This document shows, piece after piece, positions 1-8,542 of a stretch of DNA of 64,000 nucleotides. This DNA comes from JAEYFP01 sp047602645 (lineage in GTDB: Bacteria > Bacillota > Clostridia > Lachnospirales > Lachnospiraceae): the NCBI GenBank assembly GCA_047602645.1, contig JASGGU010000006.1, positions 1 to 64,000 on the forward strand, written 5' to 3'. Made by a program: the position numbers and the translations under genes. How positions within the stretch are numbered: position 1 is the stretch's first letter; every line of letters starts with the position of its first letter. Under the pieces are notes generated by a model, which was not told where the DNA came from, ran no database searches, and saw only the letters and a program-made list of their open reading frames with translations.

Positions 1-2
1 TT

Positions 3-1103
3 TTATTTACAGAAGAAAGCCAACAGCTGTTTTCCGTATTCCGCCATAATGCTTGAGGGCAAGGCAGATACATCCTGATATTCGAAAAAATGATGTTTTG
101 TTTTGTATTCCTCCCGGAAGCTTGGAGTGACCAATTCGGAAAACTGCGGAAGAAAAATTCCCTGATGCCTTGTATAGCAAGTTTCTTTTTTTGCATTGAC
201 GCGGTAGTTCTTATCAACAGACATCGCGACACTTTTATGGATGCAGGAATCTTCGGCGGGCAGATAGTAATAGTCCTTGTAATTGTCATAAAAAAGCTTC
301 AGTTCTCCTTTATAAAGCGGAATGCGGAATGTCATCTGCTCTTTGATATCACAGGCAAGAAACAAATGTTCCTTATAAGACGAAAACGGACGCGGGATAT
401 CGCCGGAAAAGGAATAAGACAGTAATACCTCGGACTGTGACGCCCCCATATAATCCGTATAGGTGTTTTGCTTGGCGTTTAGAAAAGTGAGAGGTGTATG
501 TACAAGCTCCAGATAGTATAATGCGGAGAGCAGCTTTGTCATACCGGTCAAATCCTCTTGGTTGTGCAGAAGCAGCAGTGTCAGCAGCCGTTCTTCCTTT
601 AAGGCGGCATATTCCTGATAAATCGGAATCAGCTGTCCGCCGTCAAATTCGTCCTTTCGCACGATCTGCAAAAAGTCCTCAACGGCTTTCTGACGCAGAG
701 ATGTTAAGGACAGCAGCTTTTTGACCGGTTTTAGAAGCTGGTAAATGTCAATGCCGTGAAATGCATCGAGCGGGTTTCTAAGATGAAACTGCTCCGCCTT
801 TCTTGCAAGATACGGAAGGTCAAACTGTTTGCCGTTATAGTGAAGCAGACAGGTAAAACTTTTTGCAAAATCAAAAAAATCCGTAAGGATTGCGTGTTCC
901 TCAGAAAGCGTATCGGCAAACCACTGGATTGTGTGCAGCACACTTTTCTGATAAAAGGCGCAGCCGATTAAATAAAGCCCGGAGGTTTTTGGAGAAAGTC
1001 CGGTCGTTTCAATATCGATGAATAGTATTTCTTCGGTGGGTGCGAACTGCCAGATTGGGTAAATAGGGCTTGTATTTTCATAAGTTTGTCGTATTATTTG
1101 CAT
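3..1103 (-). CDS. DEDD-type ribonuclease H-like exonuclease (YprB family)
   Basis: A 366-residue soluble protein of the YprB/RNase_H_2 type. The start of the fold is visible at about residues 28-50, where IDIETTGL carries the first Asp and Glu of a DEDD active site. HYNGKQFDLPYL (about 88-99) carries the next Asp and NQEDLTGM (about 181-188) the last. Such proteins are predicted 3'-5' exonucleases; the substrate is unknown. The start codon follows a good GGAGG site. The gene is divergent from the CmpB-family gene, and its stop codon lies three bases from the window edge, so its downstream neighbours are not visible. The C-terminal part (about 200-366) is less conserved and may bind nucleic acid, which is inference. 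Confidence 0.8.
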   Translation of the reverse strand: MQIIRQTYENTSPIYPIWQFAPTEEILFIDIETTGLSPKTSGLYLIGCAFYQKSVLHTIQWFADTLSEEHAILTDFFDFAKSFTCLLHYNGKQFDLPYLARKAEQFHLRNPLDAFHGIDIYQLLKPVKKLLSLTSLRQKAVEDFLQIVRKDEFDGGQLIPIYQEYAALKEERLLTLLLLHNQEDLTGMTKLLSALYYLELVHTPLTFLNAKQNTYTDYMGASQSEVLLSYSFSGDIPRPFSSYKEHLFLACDIKEQMTFRIPLYKGELKLFYDNYKDYYYLPAEDSCIHKSVAMSVDKNYRVNAKKETCYTRHQGIFLPQFSELVTPSFREEYKTKHHFFEYQDVSALPSSIMAEYGKQLLAFFCK

Positions 1104-1149
1104 AAAATTCCTCCAGTGACGGCTGTTTTTGCCGTGCGGTGTTAGTTTC

Positions 1150-1177
1150 AGTATAGCTTATCTCATGGAAAAAACAA
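1150..1177 (-). promoter_or_regulatory. sigma-A-like promoter for the YprB-family gene
   Basis: On the minus strand there is TTGTTT (plus-strand 1172-1177), a 16-base spacer and TATACT (1150-1155). It points toward the gene that starts at 1103. Confidence 0.45.
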
Positions 1178-1195
1178 ATAAATAATATGAAATAG

Positions 1196-1224
1196 TGGCA
1201 TTTTATGTTGAAATTTAGTATAGT
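1196..1224 (+). promoter_or_regulatory. sigma-A-like promoter for the CmpB-family gene
   Basis: TGGCAT (1196-1201), 17 bases, then TATAGT (1219-1224). The -35 element is weak. It lies 22 bases before the start codon of the next gene, so any leader is very short. Confidence 0.4.
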
Positions 1225-1245
1225 AAGGTTGTATGGGGAAGGGTG

Positions 1246-2214
1246 ATGAACACAGTGTGGAATTTCAAAATATTGGGTGTTTCATTTTATCTGATTGCCA
1301 ATTATTTGATACTATACAGTTTTCTTGGATGGCTATGGGAAAGCAGTTATGTTTCGGTACTTGAAAAAAAGTTTGTAAACCGCGGTTTTGTGACGGGTCC
1401 CGTCTGTACGATTTATGGTGTCGGGGCGCTTTCCGTATATTTAATTCTGCGCCCGCTTGCGGGGCGCTGGTTGCTTCTGTTTTTCAGCGGCATTATTTTT
1501 GCAACGATGCTTGAATATGTGACGGCGCTCGTGATGGAAATGCTGTTTCATACGAGCTGGTGGGATTATACAGATCAGCGGTTTAATTATAAAGGGCGTA
1601 TCTGCTTAAGCAGTTCTCTTGCATGGGGCGCAGCGACACTGTTGCTGTTTGCCGTACTGCAGCCTTTCATGACGTTCGTCGTAGGTCTTTATCCTGTTTT
1701 TGTCGGTAAAATATTTGTCTGTTCAGCTGCTGTTTTATATGTTGTTGATTTTATATTTGCTGCAATCGCAGCGGTCGATCTATCCAAGCAACTTGAAAAA
1801 ATGGACATGCTGCTTGAAGAGGTTTCTGATTATCTGAAAAGTTCCCGCGTCTATACGACGGGGGAGGAGCTTTTCAGCCGGGTTGATGCGTTTCGTGCTA
1901 AGGTGCAGGGAATTAATTATTACAAGAGGTATTCAAAAAGGCTGGAGGTTCGGCAGGCAGTCTGGAATGAGCGCTTGGAGCAGTTGGGATTAATGGATGT
2001 CAAGGATGAGATTGTTGATAAAATTAAAGGCTTTTCCGAGATTTTTGATACCTCCATCGTTAAAAACCGTTTTTTGCAGAATCGTATTTTAAATGCCTAT
2101 CCGCATCTAAAATCAAAAGCAAGAATTACAAAAGAACGTCTGGCATTAAAGCTGTTAAAGAATCGACGCGACGATCAAAAAGAATATGAGATAGAGAATG
2201 AGATGGAAAAGTAA
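1246..2214 (+). CDS. Putative ABC transporter permease, CmpB/DUF1113 family membrane protein
   Basis: A 322-residue membrane protein of the ABC_trans_CmpB family (PF06541). Family members are annotated as putative permeases, but a transport role is not established. The first ~180 residues hold about five hydrophobic segments, with family-typical stretches such as FLGWLWES near the N-terminus, then RGFVTGPVCTIYG and TSWWDYTDQRFNYKGRICL. The rest is a basic, charged, probably helical cytoplasmic tail. I chose ATG at 1246 because GGGGAA at 1235-1240 is well spaced from it; an in-frame GTG at 1243 sits too close. The stop lies 63 bases before rnfC and no strong terminator separates them, so partial co-transcription is possible. 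Confidence 0.75.
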   Translation: MNTVWNFKILGVSFYLIANYLILYSFLGWLWESSYVSVLEKKFVNRGFVTGPVCTIYGVGALSVYLILRPLAGRWLLLFFSGIIFATMLEYVTALVMEMLFHTSWWDYTDQRFNYKGRICLSSSLAWGAATLLLFAVLQPFMTFVVGLYPVFVGKIFVCSAAVLYVVDFIFAAIAAVDLSKQLEKMDMLLEEVSDYLKSSRVYTTGEELFSRVDAFRAKVQGINYYKRYSKRLEVRQAVWNERLEQLGLMDVKDEIVDKIKGFSEIFDTSIVKNRFLQNRILNAYPHLKSKARITKERLALKLLKNRRDDQKEYEIENEMEK

Positions 2215-2233
2215 AAAGAATAGCAGTCTGATA

Positions 2234-2251
2234 CAGCACGGGACCGTGCTG
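2234..2251. repeat. Short perfect palindrome upstream of rnfC
   Basis: CAGCACGG and CCGTGCTG face each other around two bases, 27 bases before the rnfC start. No T run follows, so it is a poor terminator. It could be an operator or an mRNA stem that marks the start of the rnf transcript. I cannot tell which. Confidence 0.45.
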
Positions 2252-2277
2252 AATAAATAATAGAGAAGGGAAATTGT

Positions 2278-3594
2278 ATGGCACTATTTACATTCAAGGG
2301 TGGAATTCATCCGTATGATGGAAAAGAGTTATCAAAGGACAAGCCGATCAAAGAGATCTTGCCTGTCGGAGAAATGGTATATCCGCTTTCTCAGCATATC
2401 GGGGCACCTGCCAAGCCGGTTGTTTCCGTCGGCGACCATGTCGTCGCCGGACAAAAAATTGCGGAGGCGGATGGGTATATTTCTGCGCCGGTCTACTCAT
2501 CGGTGTCGGGTACCGTCAAGGGGATTGAGAAGAGACGGATTGTAACTGGTGACAGTATGACCGCAATTATCGTTGATAATGATAATTTGTTTGAGACGGG
2601 GCCGATGCTTCCCATCAAGCCGATTACAGAGATGACGAAAGAAGATGTAATAGAAATTGTTAAGGAAGCCGGCATCGTCGGCATGGGAGGCGCCGGTTTT
2701 CCGACGCATGTCAAGCTTTCACCGAAGGATCCCGATAAAATTTATTATGTGATTGCCAATTGCGCGGAATGCGAGCCATATTTGACTTCCGATTACAGAC
2801 GGATGTTGGAGGAGCCGGAAAAGCTTGTGGCCGGACTGAAAATCATTCTTTGCCTATTTGAACATGCCAAGGGCATTCTTGCGGTAGAGGACAACAAGCC
2901 GGATTGCATCAGAAGGCTCAAGGATCTCGTTATTGACGAGCCGCGCATCAGCGTTAGGGTATTAAGTACAAAATACCCGCAGGGTGCCGAACGGCAATTG
3001 ATTTATGCGACGACAAGGCGTGCGATTAATTCCTCGATGCTTCCCGCTGACGCAGGCTGCATAGTAAACAATGTGGATACAATCGTTGCCGTCTATCATG
3101 CGGTCATCGAGGGAATTCCTTTGCTGCATCGTATTGTGACCGTGACAGGCGATGCGATCCGTTCTCCTCAAAATTTCCTTGTACGAATCGGAACGAGCTA
3201 TGCGCAGTTGATTGAAGAGGCAGGCGGTTTTAAGAAGAAGCCGGAAAAAATTATATCGGGCGGCCCGATGATGGGCTTTGGCATTTTTGATGTGAACGTG
3301 CCGACGACAAAAACCTCTTCTGCGCTGCTGTGTATGACGAAAGATGAGGTGGCGAAATGGAAACCCACACACTGTATCAATTGTGGACTCTGCGTGGAGG
3401 TATGCCCGGGCAGGATCCTTCCTGCGAGAATTGCAGACTTTGCGGAGCATTATGACGAAGAAAAATTCATGCGATACAATGGCATGGAATGCTGCGAATG
3501 CGGCTGCTGCAGTTATATTTGCCCGGCTAAAAGGCATCTGGCACAGAGCATTAAATCGATGAGAAGAATGATCCTTGCAAATAAAAAGAAATAG
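2278..3594 (+). CDS. rnfC: Rnf electron transport complex subunit C
   Basis: A 438-residue peripheral subunit of the Rnf complex, which couples electron flow between reduced ferredoxin and NAD+ to Na+ or H+ movement. RnfC is the NADH/FMN-binding entry or exit subunit. The N-terminal part has the barrel-sandwich fold typical of RnfC. VGMGGAGFPTHVK at about 138-150 is the Rossmann-like nucleotide-binding loop shared with NuoF. Two [4Fe-4S] motifs are visible: CINCGLCVEVCP at about 368-379 and CCECGCCSYICP at about 405-416. It is the first gene of rnfCDGEAB, the usual clostridial order. A GAAGGG site precedes the ATG. The length fits clostridial RnfC. Confidence 0.97.
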   Translation: MALFTFKGGIHPYDGKELSKDKPIKEILPVGEMVYPLSQHIGAPAKPVVSVGDHVVAGQKIAEADGYISAPVYSSVSGTVKGIEKRRIVTGDSMTAIIVDNDNLFETGPMLPIKPITEMTKEDVIEIVKEAGIVGMGGAGFPTHVKLSPKDPDKIYYVIANCAECEPYLTSDYRRMLEEPEKLVAGLKIILCLFEHAKGILAVEDNKPDCIRRLKDLVIDEPRISVRVLSTKYPQGAERQLIYATTRRAINSSMLPADAGCIVNNVDTIVAVYHAVIEGIPLLHRIVTVTGDAIRSPQNFLVRIGTSYAQLIEEAGGFKKKPEKIISGGPMMGFGIFDVNVPTTKTSSALLCMTKDEVAKWKPTHCINCGLCVEVCPGRILPARIADFAEHYDEEKFMRYNGMECCECGCCSYICPAKRHLAQSIKSMRRMILANKKK

Positions 3595-3622
3595 AGAATG
3601 GGGAAGAAAAGAGGTGTTGATT

Positions 3623-4552
3623 TTGAGTGAGTTGATGAATGTATCTTCCGCACCGCACATCAGGAGCAAATTGTCGACAAGCAAGCTCATGTTTGCTGTT
3701 ATCATTGCATTGCTGCCTGCATCCGTTTTCGGCATTTATAATTTCGGATATCGGGCTGCGGTTCTTATAGCGGTCTGCATTGCCACCTGCGTGCTGACCG
3801 AACTGATTTATGAAAAACTGATGAAGCTGCCGGTTACAATAGGGGATTTAAGTGCAGTCGTGACCGGTCTGCTGCTAGCCTTGAACCTGCCGCCTGCGCT
3901 GCCTTGGTGGATCGCCGTAATTGGCGGAATATTTGCAATTTTAGTCGTAAAGATGCTGTTTGGCGGCATCGGACAAAATTTTATGAATCCGGCGCTCGGA
4001 GCCAGATGTTTTTTAATGATCTGTTTTACGGCACGAATGACAAACTTTACTTATGACGGAGTTACGGCAGCGACGCCGCTCGCCCAATTAAAGGCTGGCA
4101 ATTCGGTGAATACATGGAATATGGTGATCGGCAAAATACCGGGAACGATCGGAGAAACCTCCGTTATAGCGATCATGGCAGGTGCTGTTTTTCTTATGAT
4201 CGTCGGTGTAATTGATTTAAAAATACCAGGCACTTACCTTGTGACCTTTGTGATTTTCCTAGGCTTGTTTGGCGGATATGGATGGAATTCTTATTATCTT
4301 ACGGCACAGCTTGCCGGAGGCGGTTTGATGCTGGGTGCTTTTTTCATGGCTACGGATTATGTGACGTCTCCGATTACCGGGAAAGGAAAAATTCTGTACG
4401 GGATGCTGCTCGGCATTGTAACCGGTATCTTCCGGGTATTTGCAAGCTCCGCGGAGGGCGTTTCCTATGCGATCATCTTCTGTAATCTGCTGGTTCCTCT
4501 GATTGATCGGGCGACGCTTCCAAGATGCTTCGGTAAAGGAGGCGAAATCTGA
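3623..4552 (+). CDS. rnfD: Rnf complex subunit D
   Basis: An integral membrane subunit of about 309 residues carrying covalent FMN. I place the start at TTG 3623, six bases after GAGGTG (3611-3616). It gives the family-like N-terminus MSELMNVSSAPHIR; an upstream in-frame ATG at 3575 would add 16 atypical residues and overlap rnfC. Many hydrophobic helices follow. TAATP at about residues 148-152 matches the [ST]xAT flavinylation motif, with Thr151 as the expected attachment site. The stop codon overlaps the rnfG ATG by one base, so translation is probably coupled. The flavin is presumably added by the ApbE encoded at 7344-8387. Confidence 0.95.
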   Translation: MSELMNVSSAPHIRSKLSTSKLMFAVIIALLPASVFGIYNFGYRAAVLIAVCIATCVLTELIYEKLMKLPVTIGDLSAVVTGLLLALNLPPALPWWIAVIGGIFAILVVKMLFGGIGQNFMNPALGARCFLMICFTARMTNFTYDGVTAATPLAQLKAGNSVNTWNMVIGKIPGTIGETSVIAIMAGAVFLMIVGVIDLKIPGTYLVTFVIFLGLFGGYGWNSYYLTAQLAGGGLMLGAFFMATDYVTSPITGKGKILYGMLLGIVTGIFRVFASSAEGVSYAIIFCNLLVPLIDRATLPRCFGKGGEI

Positions 4553-5187
4553 TGAACAAAATGATAAAGGATATTTTGATTTTGACAGGAATCACCGTAA
4601 TTGCCGGATTGCTGCTTGGGTTCTTTTATAATTTTACAAAAGGACCGATCAGCGCGCAGCAGGAAAAGATAAAGCAGGAAGCTTATTTGCGTGTGTTTCC
4701 GGAAGCTGTGTCCATTGAAACGGATGCTTTGCTTGAGGAGGAACTGGCATCGGAGCATAGTTATCTGACTGAAGCCGGTTATGAGCAGGAACGTATTGAT
4801 GAAGTAATGCTTGCAAAGGATGCTTCGGGCAATGTACTCGGTTATGTGCTGACGATTACGACGAAAGAGGGCTATGCCGGTGACATTACAATTTCCGCCG
4901 GCATCACAGAAGAGGGAACAATAACGGGGCTGGAGATATTAAGTATCAATGAAACTGCGGGACTCGGCATGATGGCCGATACGGATGAATTCAAAAATCA
5001 GTTTGCAGACAGAACTGTAGCAAAATTTTCTTATACAAAAACAGGAGCGGCTGCCGATTATGAGATCGATGCGCTCAGCGGGGCCACTATTACGACGAAT
5101 GCGATGGTGAATGCAGTAGATGCAGGTCTCGCCTTCTTTGAAGCAGCTCGGCTGGATGATGTGTATGGAGGTGGGACAAATGAATAA
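4552..5187 (+). CDS. rnfG: Rnf complex subunit G, FMN-binding
   Basis: A 211-residue subunit with one N-terminal membrane helix (about 8-27) and an outward FMN-binding domain. DALSGATIT at about 173-181 is the classic flavinylation motif, with Thr181 as the expected FMN-linked residue. Between these lies an FMN_bind fold with a glycine-rich turn (ETAGLGMMAD, about 134-143). Its ATG overlaps the rnfD stop by one base, and its stop lies seven bases past the rnfE start. Length and motif are normal for the family. Confidence 0.95.
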   Translation: MNKMIKDILILTGITVIAGLLLGFFYNFTKGPISAQQEKIKQEAYLRVFPEAVSIETDALLEEELASEHSYLTEAGYEQERIDEVMLAKDASGNVLGYVLTITTKEGYAGDITISAGITEEGTITGLEILSINETAGLGMMADTDEFKNQFADRTVAKFSYTKTGAAADYEIDALSGATITTNAMVNAVDAGLAFFEAARLDDVYGGGTNE

Positions 5188-5947
5188 AGTGCTGGAACGG
5201 ATCCATAACGGACTGATCAAAGAGAATCCGACATTTGTGCTGATACTCGGCATGTGTCCGACGCTGGCAGTGACGACTTCGGCAGTAAATGGGCTGGGCA
5301 TGGGGCTGACAACAACCGTCGTCCTTATTATGTCTAACTTCCTGATCTCCCTGCTGCGCAAGGTCATTCCGGATGGCGTGAGAATCCCGGCGTTTATCGT
5401 CATCATCGCCACATTTGTGACGGTCATACAACTTCTTTTGGAGGGGTATCTGCCTTTTCTTTATGATGCGCTTGGCATTTATATTCCGCTGATTGTCGTA
5501 AACTGCATTATTCTTGGAAGAGCGGAGGCTTATGCTTCTAAAAATAATGTGCTGCTGTCTGCCTTTGACGGTCTCGGCATGGGACTTGGCTTTACACTTG
5601 GCCTGACGCTGATCGGTGTTGTTAGAGAACTGCTTGGTGCCGGTACGGTTTTTGGAATGCAAATTATGCCTGCATCCTACGAACCGCTGACAATTTTCAT
5701 TATGGCACCGGGCGCATTCCTCGTGCTTGCGACGTTGATTGCCATACAGAACAAAATTAAGCTTCGTGCCGGAAAAGATACCGGCAAAACCGGAAATTGT
5801 GATGAGCTTTGTGAGATGTGTTCTAATACCGGCTGCGCAGGAAAGGTTTTCGGAGTGAGAGATGAAAAAGAAGATCAAAGAAGGACATCGGAAAAGAAAC
5901 AGAAAATAAAAGTCGAAAGAACAGACGGCGAGGAAGGGGAGGAATAG
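5180..5947 (+). CDS. rnfE: Rnf complex subunit E with a cysteine-rich C-terminal tail
   Basis: A 255-residue integral membrane subunit, paralogous to RnfA and paired with it in the membrane. I chose ATG 5180, behind GGAGGTGGG (5167-5175), rather than an in-frame ATG at 5120. The conserved cysteines LGMCP (Cys26) and VVNCI (Cys109) are the ones that, together with those of RnfA, hold the intramembrane [2Fe-2S] cluster in solved Rnf/Nqr structures. RnfE proteins are usually a little over 200 residues. Here a charged tail of about 55 residues follows the last helix and contains Cys207, 211, 214 and 219 (CX3CX2CX4C), then a very polar Lys/Glu-rich end. Confidence 0.94.
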   Translation: MNKVLERIHNGLIKENPTFVLILGMCPTLAVTTSAVNGLGMGLTTTVVLIMSNFLISLLRKVIPDGVRIPAFIVIIATFVTVIQLLLEGYLPFLYDALGIYIPLIVVNCIILGRAEAYASKNNVLLSAFDGLGMGLGFTLGLTLIGVVRELLGAGTVFGMQIMPASYEPLTIFIMAPGAFLVLATLIAIQNKIKLRAGKDTGKTGNCDELCEMCSNTGCAGKVFGVRDEKEDQRRTSEKKQKIKVERTDGEEGEE

Positions 5948-5950
5948 CAA

Positions 5951-6526
5951 ATGGGTGAATTATTAGCGATTGCAATTGGCTCCGCATTGATTAACAATGT
6001 TGTTCTGAGCCAGTTTTTGGGTATTTGTCCGTTCCTCGGTGTCTCAAAAAAAATTAAGACAGCGGCCGGAATGGGAACAGCAGTTGTATTCGTCATTACG
6101 CTTTCCTCTGCCGTGACAGGTGCCATTTATCAATTTTTGTTAGTACCTGCGAATATTACCTATTTGCAGACGATTGTATTTATTCTTGTGATTGCTGCGC
6201 TTGTACAGTTTGTGGAAATGTTCCTAAAGAAAAAAATGAAAGGACTCTATCAGGCATTGGGTGTGTATTTGCCATTGATTACAACAAACTGTGCAGTGCT
6301 TGGTGTGGCTTTGACAAATGTGCAGAAAAATTACAGTATTCTGGAGGGCATTGTCAACGGTTTTGCCGTCGCGTTCGGGTTTCTCGTCTCTATAGTGATT
6401 ATGGCAGGACTGAGAGAAAGTATGGAATACAATGATGTCCCCAAATCCTTTCGGGGGATGCCAATTGTTTTGATTACGGCAGGTCTTATGGCGATCGCAT
6501 TTTTTGGGTTTTCAGGCTTGAAATAG
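5951..6526 (+). CDS. rnfA: Rnf complex subunit A
   Basis: A 191-residue six-helix membrane protein. LGICPFLGV near residue 25 and TTNCAVLGV near residue 113 carry the two conserved cysteines expected to share an intramembrane [2Fe-2S] cluster with RnfE. It begins three bases after the rnfE stop behind GAGGGGAGG. Length and sequence are typical. Confidence 0.96.
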   Translation: MGELLAIAIGSALINNVVLSQFLGICPFLGVSKKIKTAAGMGTAVVFVITLSSAVTGAIYQFLLVPANITYLQTIVFILVIAALVQFVEMFLKKKMKGLYQALGVYLPLITTNCAVLGVALTNVQKNYSILEGIVNGFAVAFGFLVSIVIMAGLRESMEYNDVPKSFRGMPIVLITAGLMAIAFFGFSGLK

Positions 6527-6538
6527 GGAGGTGGCAGG

Positions 6539-7336
6539 ATGGATTTACAGGGAATAGTCATAGCGGTCGCCTGTGTTGGCGGAATGGGTCTGCTGATCGG
6601 TATTTTTTTAAGTTATTTTGGCAAATATTTTTATGTCGAGTCGGATCCGAGGGAGGAAGCAATACTCGAAGCGCTGCCCGGCAATAATTGCGGAGGCTGC
6701 GGTTTTGCAGGCTGTTCCGGATTAGCTTCGGCGATTGTCAGAGGAGATGCGCCTGCTTCGGGATGTCCGGTCGGCGGAGAAAAGGTCGGAAAACAAGTCG
6801 GGGAAATCATGGGCATTGAGGCAGAAAAAACAAGACGGATGAGAGCCTATGTGAAATGTAAAGGGACTTGTGAAAAGACAAGGGTGAATTATTTGTATCA
6901 TGGAGTCGAGGATTGCAGAATGCTTTCTTTTGTTCCCGGAGGCGGGGCAAAGACATGTGAATATGGCTGTCTTGGCTTTGGAAGCTGTAAAAAGGTTTGC
7001 CAGTTTGATGCAATCGATATTTTAGATGGGATTGCAGTCATTAACAAAGAAAAATGTAAGTCGTGCGGAAAGTGCGTAAGTATCTGTCCCAAAGATCTCA
7101 TTGAGATGATTCCGTATGAGGAATCCTATGCGGTCGAATGCAGTTCGAAGGAGAAGGGCCCCTTAACGGCAAAGGCATGTAAGGCTGGCTGCATCGCTTG
7201 CGGCATTTGCGAGAAGGAATGTCCGGACGGAGCAATCACTGTGACAAACTTTGTCGCTTATATTGATCAGGAAAAATGTACGGGCTGCGGAATCTGTGCA
7301 GCCAAATGCCCAAAGAAAGTCATAAAAGTTATTTAG
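6539..7336 (+). CDS. rnfB: Rnf complex subunit B, multi-cluster ferredoxin
   Basis: A 265-residue subunit that takes electrons from, or gives them to, soluble ferredoxin. An N-terminal membrane anchor (about 5-25) is followed by the four-cysteine Fes domain NNCGGCGFAGC...GC (about 48-77). Further cysteine sets follow, including CEYGCLGFGSCKKVC (about 140-154), CKSCGKCVSICP (about 172-183), CIACGICEKECP (about 219-230) and CTGCGICAAKCP at the end. This implies several [4Fe-4S] clusters. It is the last gene of the operon and ends seven bases before the stop of the convergent apbE. Confidence 0.96.
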   Translation: MDLQGIVIAVACVGGMGLLIGIFLSYFGKYFYVESDPREEAILEALPGNNCGGCGFAGCSGLASAIVRGDAPASGCPVGGEKVGKQVGEIMGIEAEKTRRMRAYVKCKGTCEKTRVNYLYHGVEDCRMLSFVPGGGAKTCEYGCLGFGSCKKVCQFDAIDILDGIAVINKEKCKSCGKCVSICPKDLIEMIPYEESYAVECSSKEKGPLTAKACKAGCIACGICEKECPDGAITVTNFVAYIDQEKCTGCGICAAKCPKKVIKVI

Positions 7337-7343
7337 TTGCCGT

Positions 7344-8387
7344 TCAGTTGAATTCTGTTCGGTAAGCATCCATGCCGCTCGAATAATAAAGCTCATTATT
7401 GTCCGTGACAAAAATAGCTTCGACATCCGGCAGGCTTTCAATAAGAGCAAGACCGTCCTTTAAACCGAAGAGAAAACAGACTGTGCTTAGGGCGTCTCCG
7501 TCAGCGGAATCATCTGAGATGATTGTGACGCTGTTTAAGTTTGTGTCGGCGGGATATCCCGTCTCTGGGTCGAGAAGGTGGTGATAGAGTACGCCGTTAA
7601 GCCGGAAGCAGCGTTGATAGGTGCCGGATGTCACGACAGATTTATCACGCACAAGCACGCCGGTCAGGATATCTCCCGTTTCAGAAAACGGTTCTCTGAT
7701 GCCGATAACAAATGCAGTCTGATCCGGTTTGGAGCCGATTGTCAGAATATTTCCACCCAGATCAATGATTGCGGAGGTAATGCCTTCTTTTATCAGATAG
7801 TCTTTGATCCGGTCCGCGATGTACCCTTTTGCAATGCCGCCCAGGTCGATTGAGGAACCTGCATTTGTCAGAGTCACAGTCTGCGCTTCTTTGTCAAGCA
7901 CGATATTGTGATAGGAAATAAGCGGAAGGGCAGTCTGAATTGCATTGTCTTCTGGAAGAACCGGATATTCTGATGTAAAATCCCAAAGCTCGGAGGCAGG
8001 CGCAATCGTAATATCAAAACGGCCGCCGGATAATTCACCGTAATCGATGCCTTTCTGCAATAAGTCAATTGTTTCTGCAGACACCTGGACAGGCTGTCCG
8101 TTCGCTGCGTTGATCCGTCCGATATCGCTATCCGCGATGGTACGGCTGAACTGTTTTTCATAGGTGTCACAAATCGAAAAGCATTCATCGAGCAGTGCCG
8201 TGTTGTTGCTGTCATAGATTGAAATTGTAATAAATGTATCCAGGGCAAAGCCGGATTTGGTTATCGGAGAATTTTCCTTTTCAGCTTGACAACCGCAGAG
8301 GCAGCCGGATAGCCAAATCAAACAGCTGAGGAGTAAAAGTATTCTTTTATTATTTTTTTTAAAGTAATGAATTTGAGCAGTGTTCAT
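7344..8387 (-). CDS. apbE: FAD:protein FMN transferase, lipoprotein
   Basis: A 347-residue ApbE-family enzyme that moves FMN from FAD to a threonine in target proteins outside the membrane. The N-terminus has a basic stretch and hydrophobic core ending in a lipobox (LSGC or LCGC, about Cys28-Cys32), so it is a membrane-anchored lipoprotein. DLGGIAKGYIAD (about 177-188) and VTSGTYQRCF...YHHLLDPETGYPAD (about 250-280) are ApbE hallmarks for FAD and Mg2+ binding. It converges on the rnf operon, whose RnfG and RnfD carry flavinylation motifs, so those are its obvious substrates. The Shine-Dalgarno match (GGAAAGG) is somewhat distant. Confidence 0.95.
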   Translation of the reverse strand: MNTAQIHYFKKNNKRILLLLSCLIWLSGCLCGCQAEKENSPITKSGFALDTFITISIYDSNNTALLDECFSICDTYEKQFSRTIADSDIGRINAANGQPVQVSAETIDLLQKGIDYGELSGGRFDITIAPASELWDFTSEYPVLPEDNAIQTALPLISYHNIVLDKEAQTVTLTNAGSSIDLGGIAKGYIADRIKDYLIKEGITSAIIDLGGNILTIGSKPDQTAFVIGIREPFSETGDILTGVLVRDKSVVTSGTYQRCFRLNGVLYHHLLDPETGYPADTNLNSVTIISDDSADGDALSTVCFLFGLKDGLALIESLPDVEAIFVTDNNELYYSSGMDAYRTEFN

Positions 8388-8448
8388 AAGTATGACGCCT
8401 TTCCGTCGTTAATATTATCATACCATTTCAGGAGTGGCAAGAAAGATA

Positions 8449-8477
8449 TTTCTTTTTAGGAAAAAGTCTGCTATACT
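8449..8477 (+). promoter_or_regulatory. sigma-A-like promoter for the GH25 gene
   Basis: TTTCTT (8449-8454), 17 bases, TATACT (8472-8477) preceded by TGC (extended -10). It lies 66 bases before the GH25 start codon. Confidence 0.5.
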
Positions 8478-8542
8478 TTATGACAGCGACAAATAAGAGA
8501 ACAGCGCGGCAAAGCGCGAAGCGACAAAAGATGGGGTAAGCT

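Noticed and set aside
2962..3735. Open frame of about 257 codons on the minus strand opposite rnfC and rnfD
   Set aside because: It is a shadow of rnfC; no recognisable domain and no start signal.
5090..5950. Long open frame of about 286 codons on the minus strand opposite rnfE
   Set aside because: It lies exactly opposite a certain membrane gene, has a composition rich in Arg, His and Cys with no family pattern, and no placed ribosome binding site.
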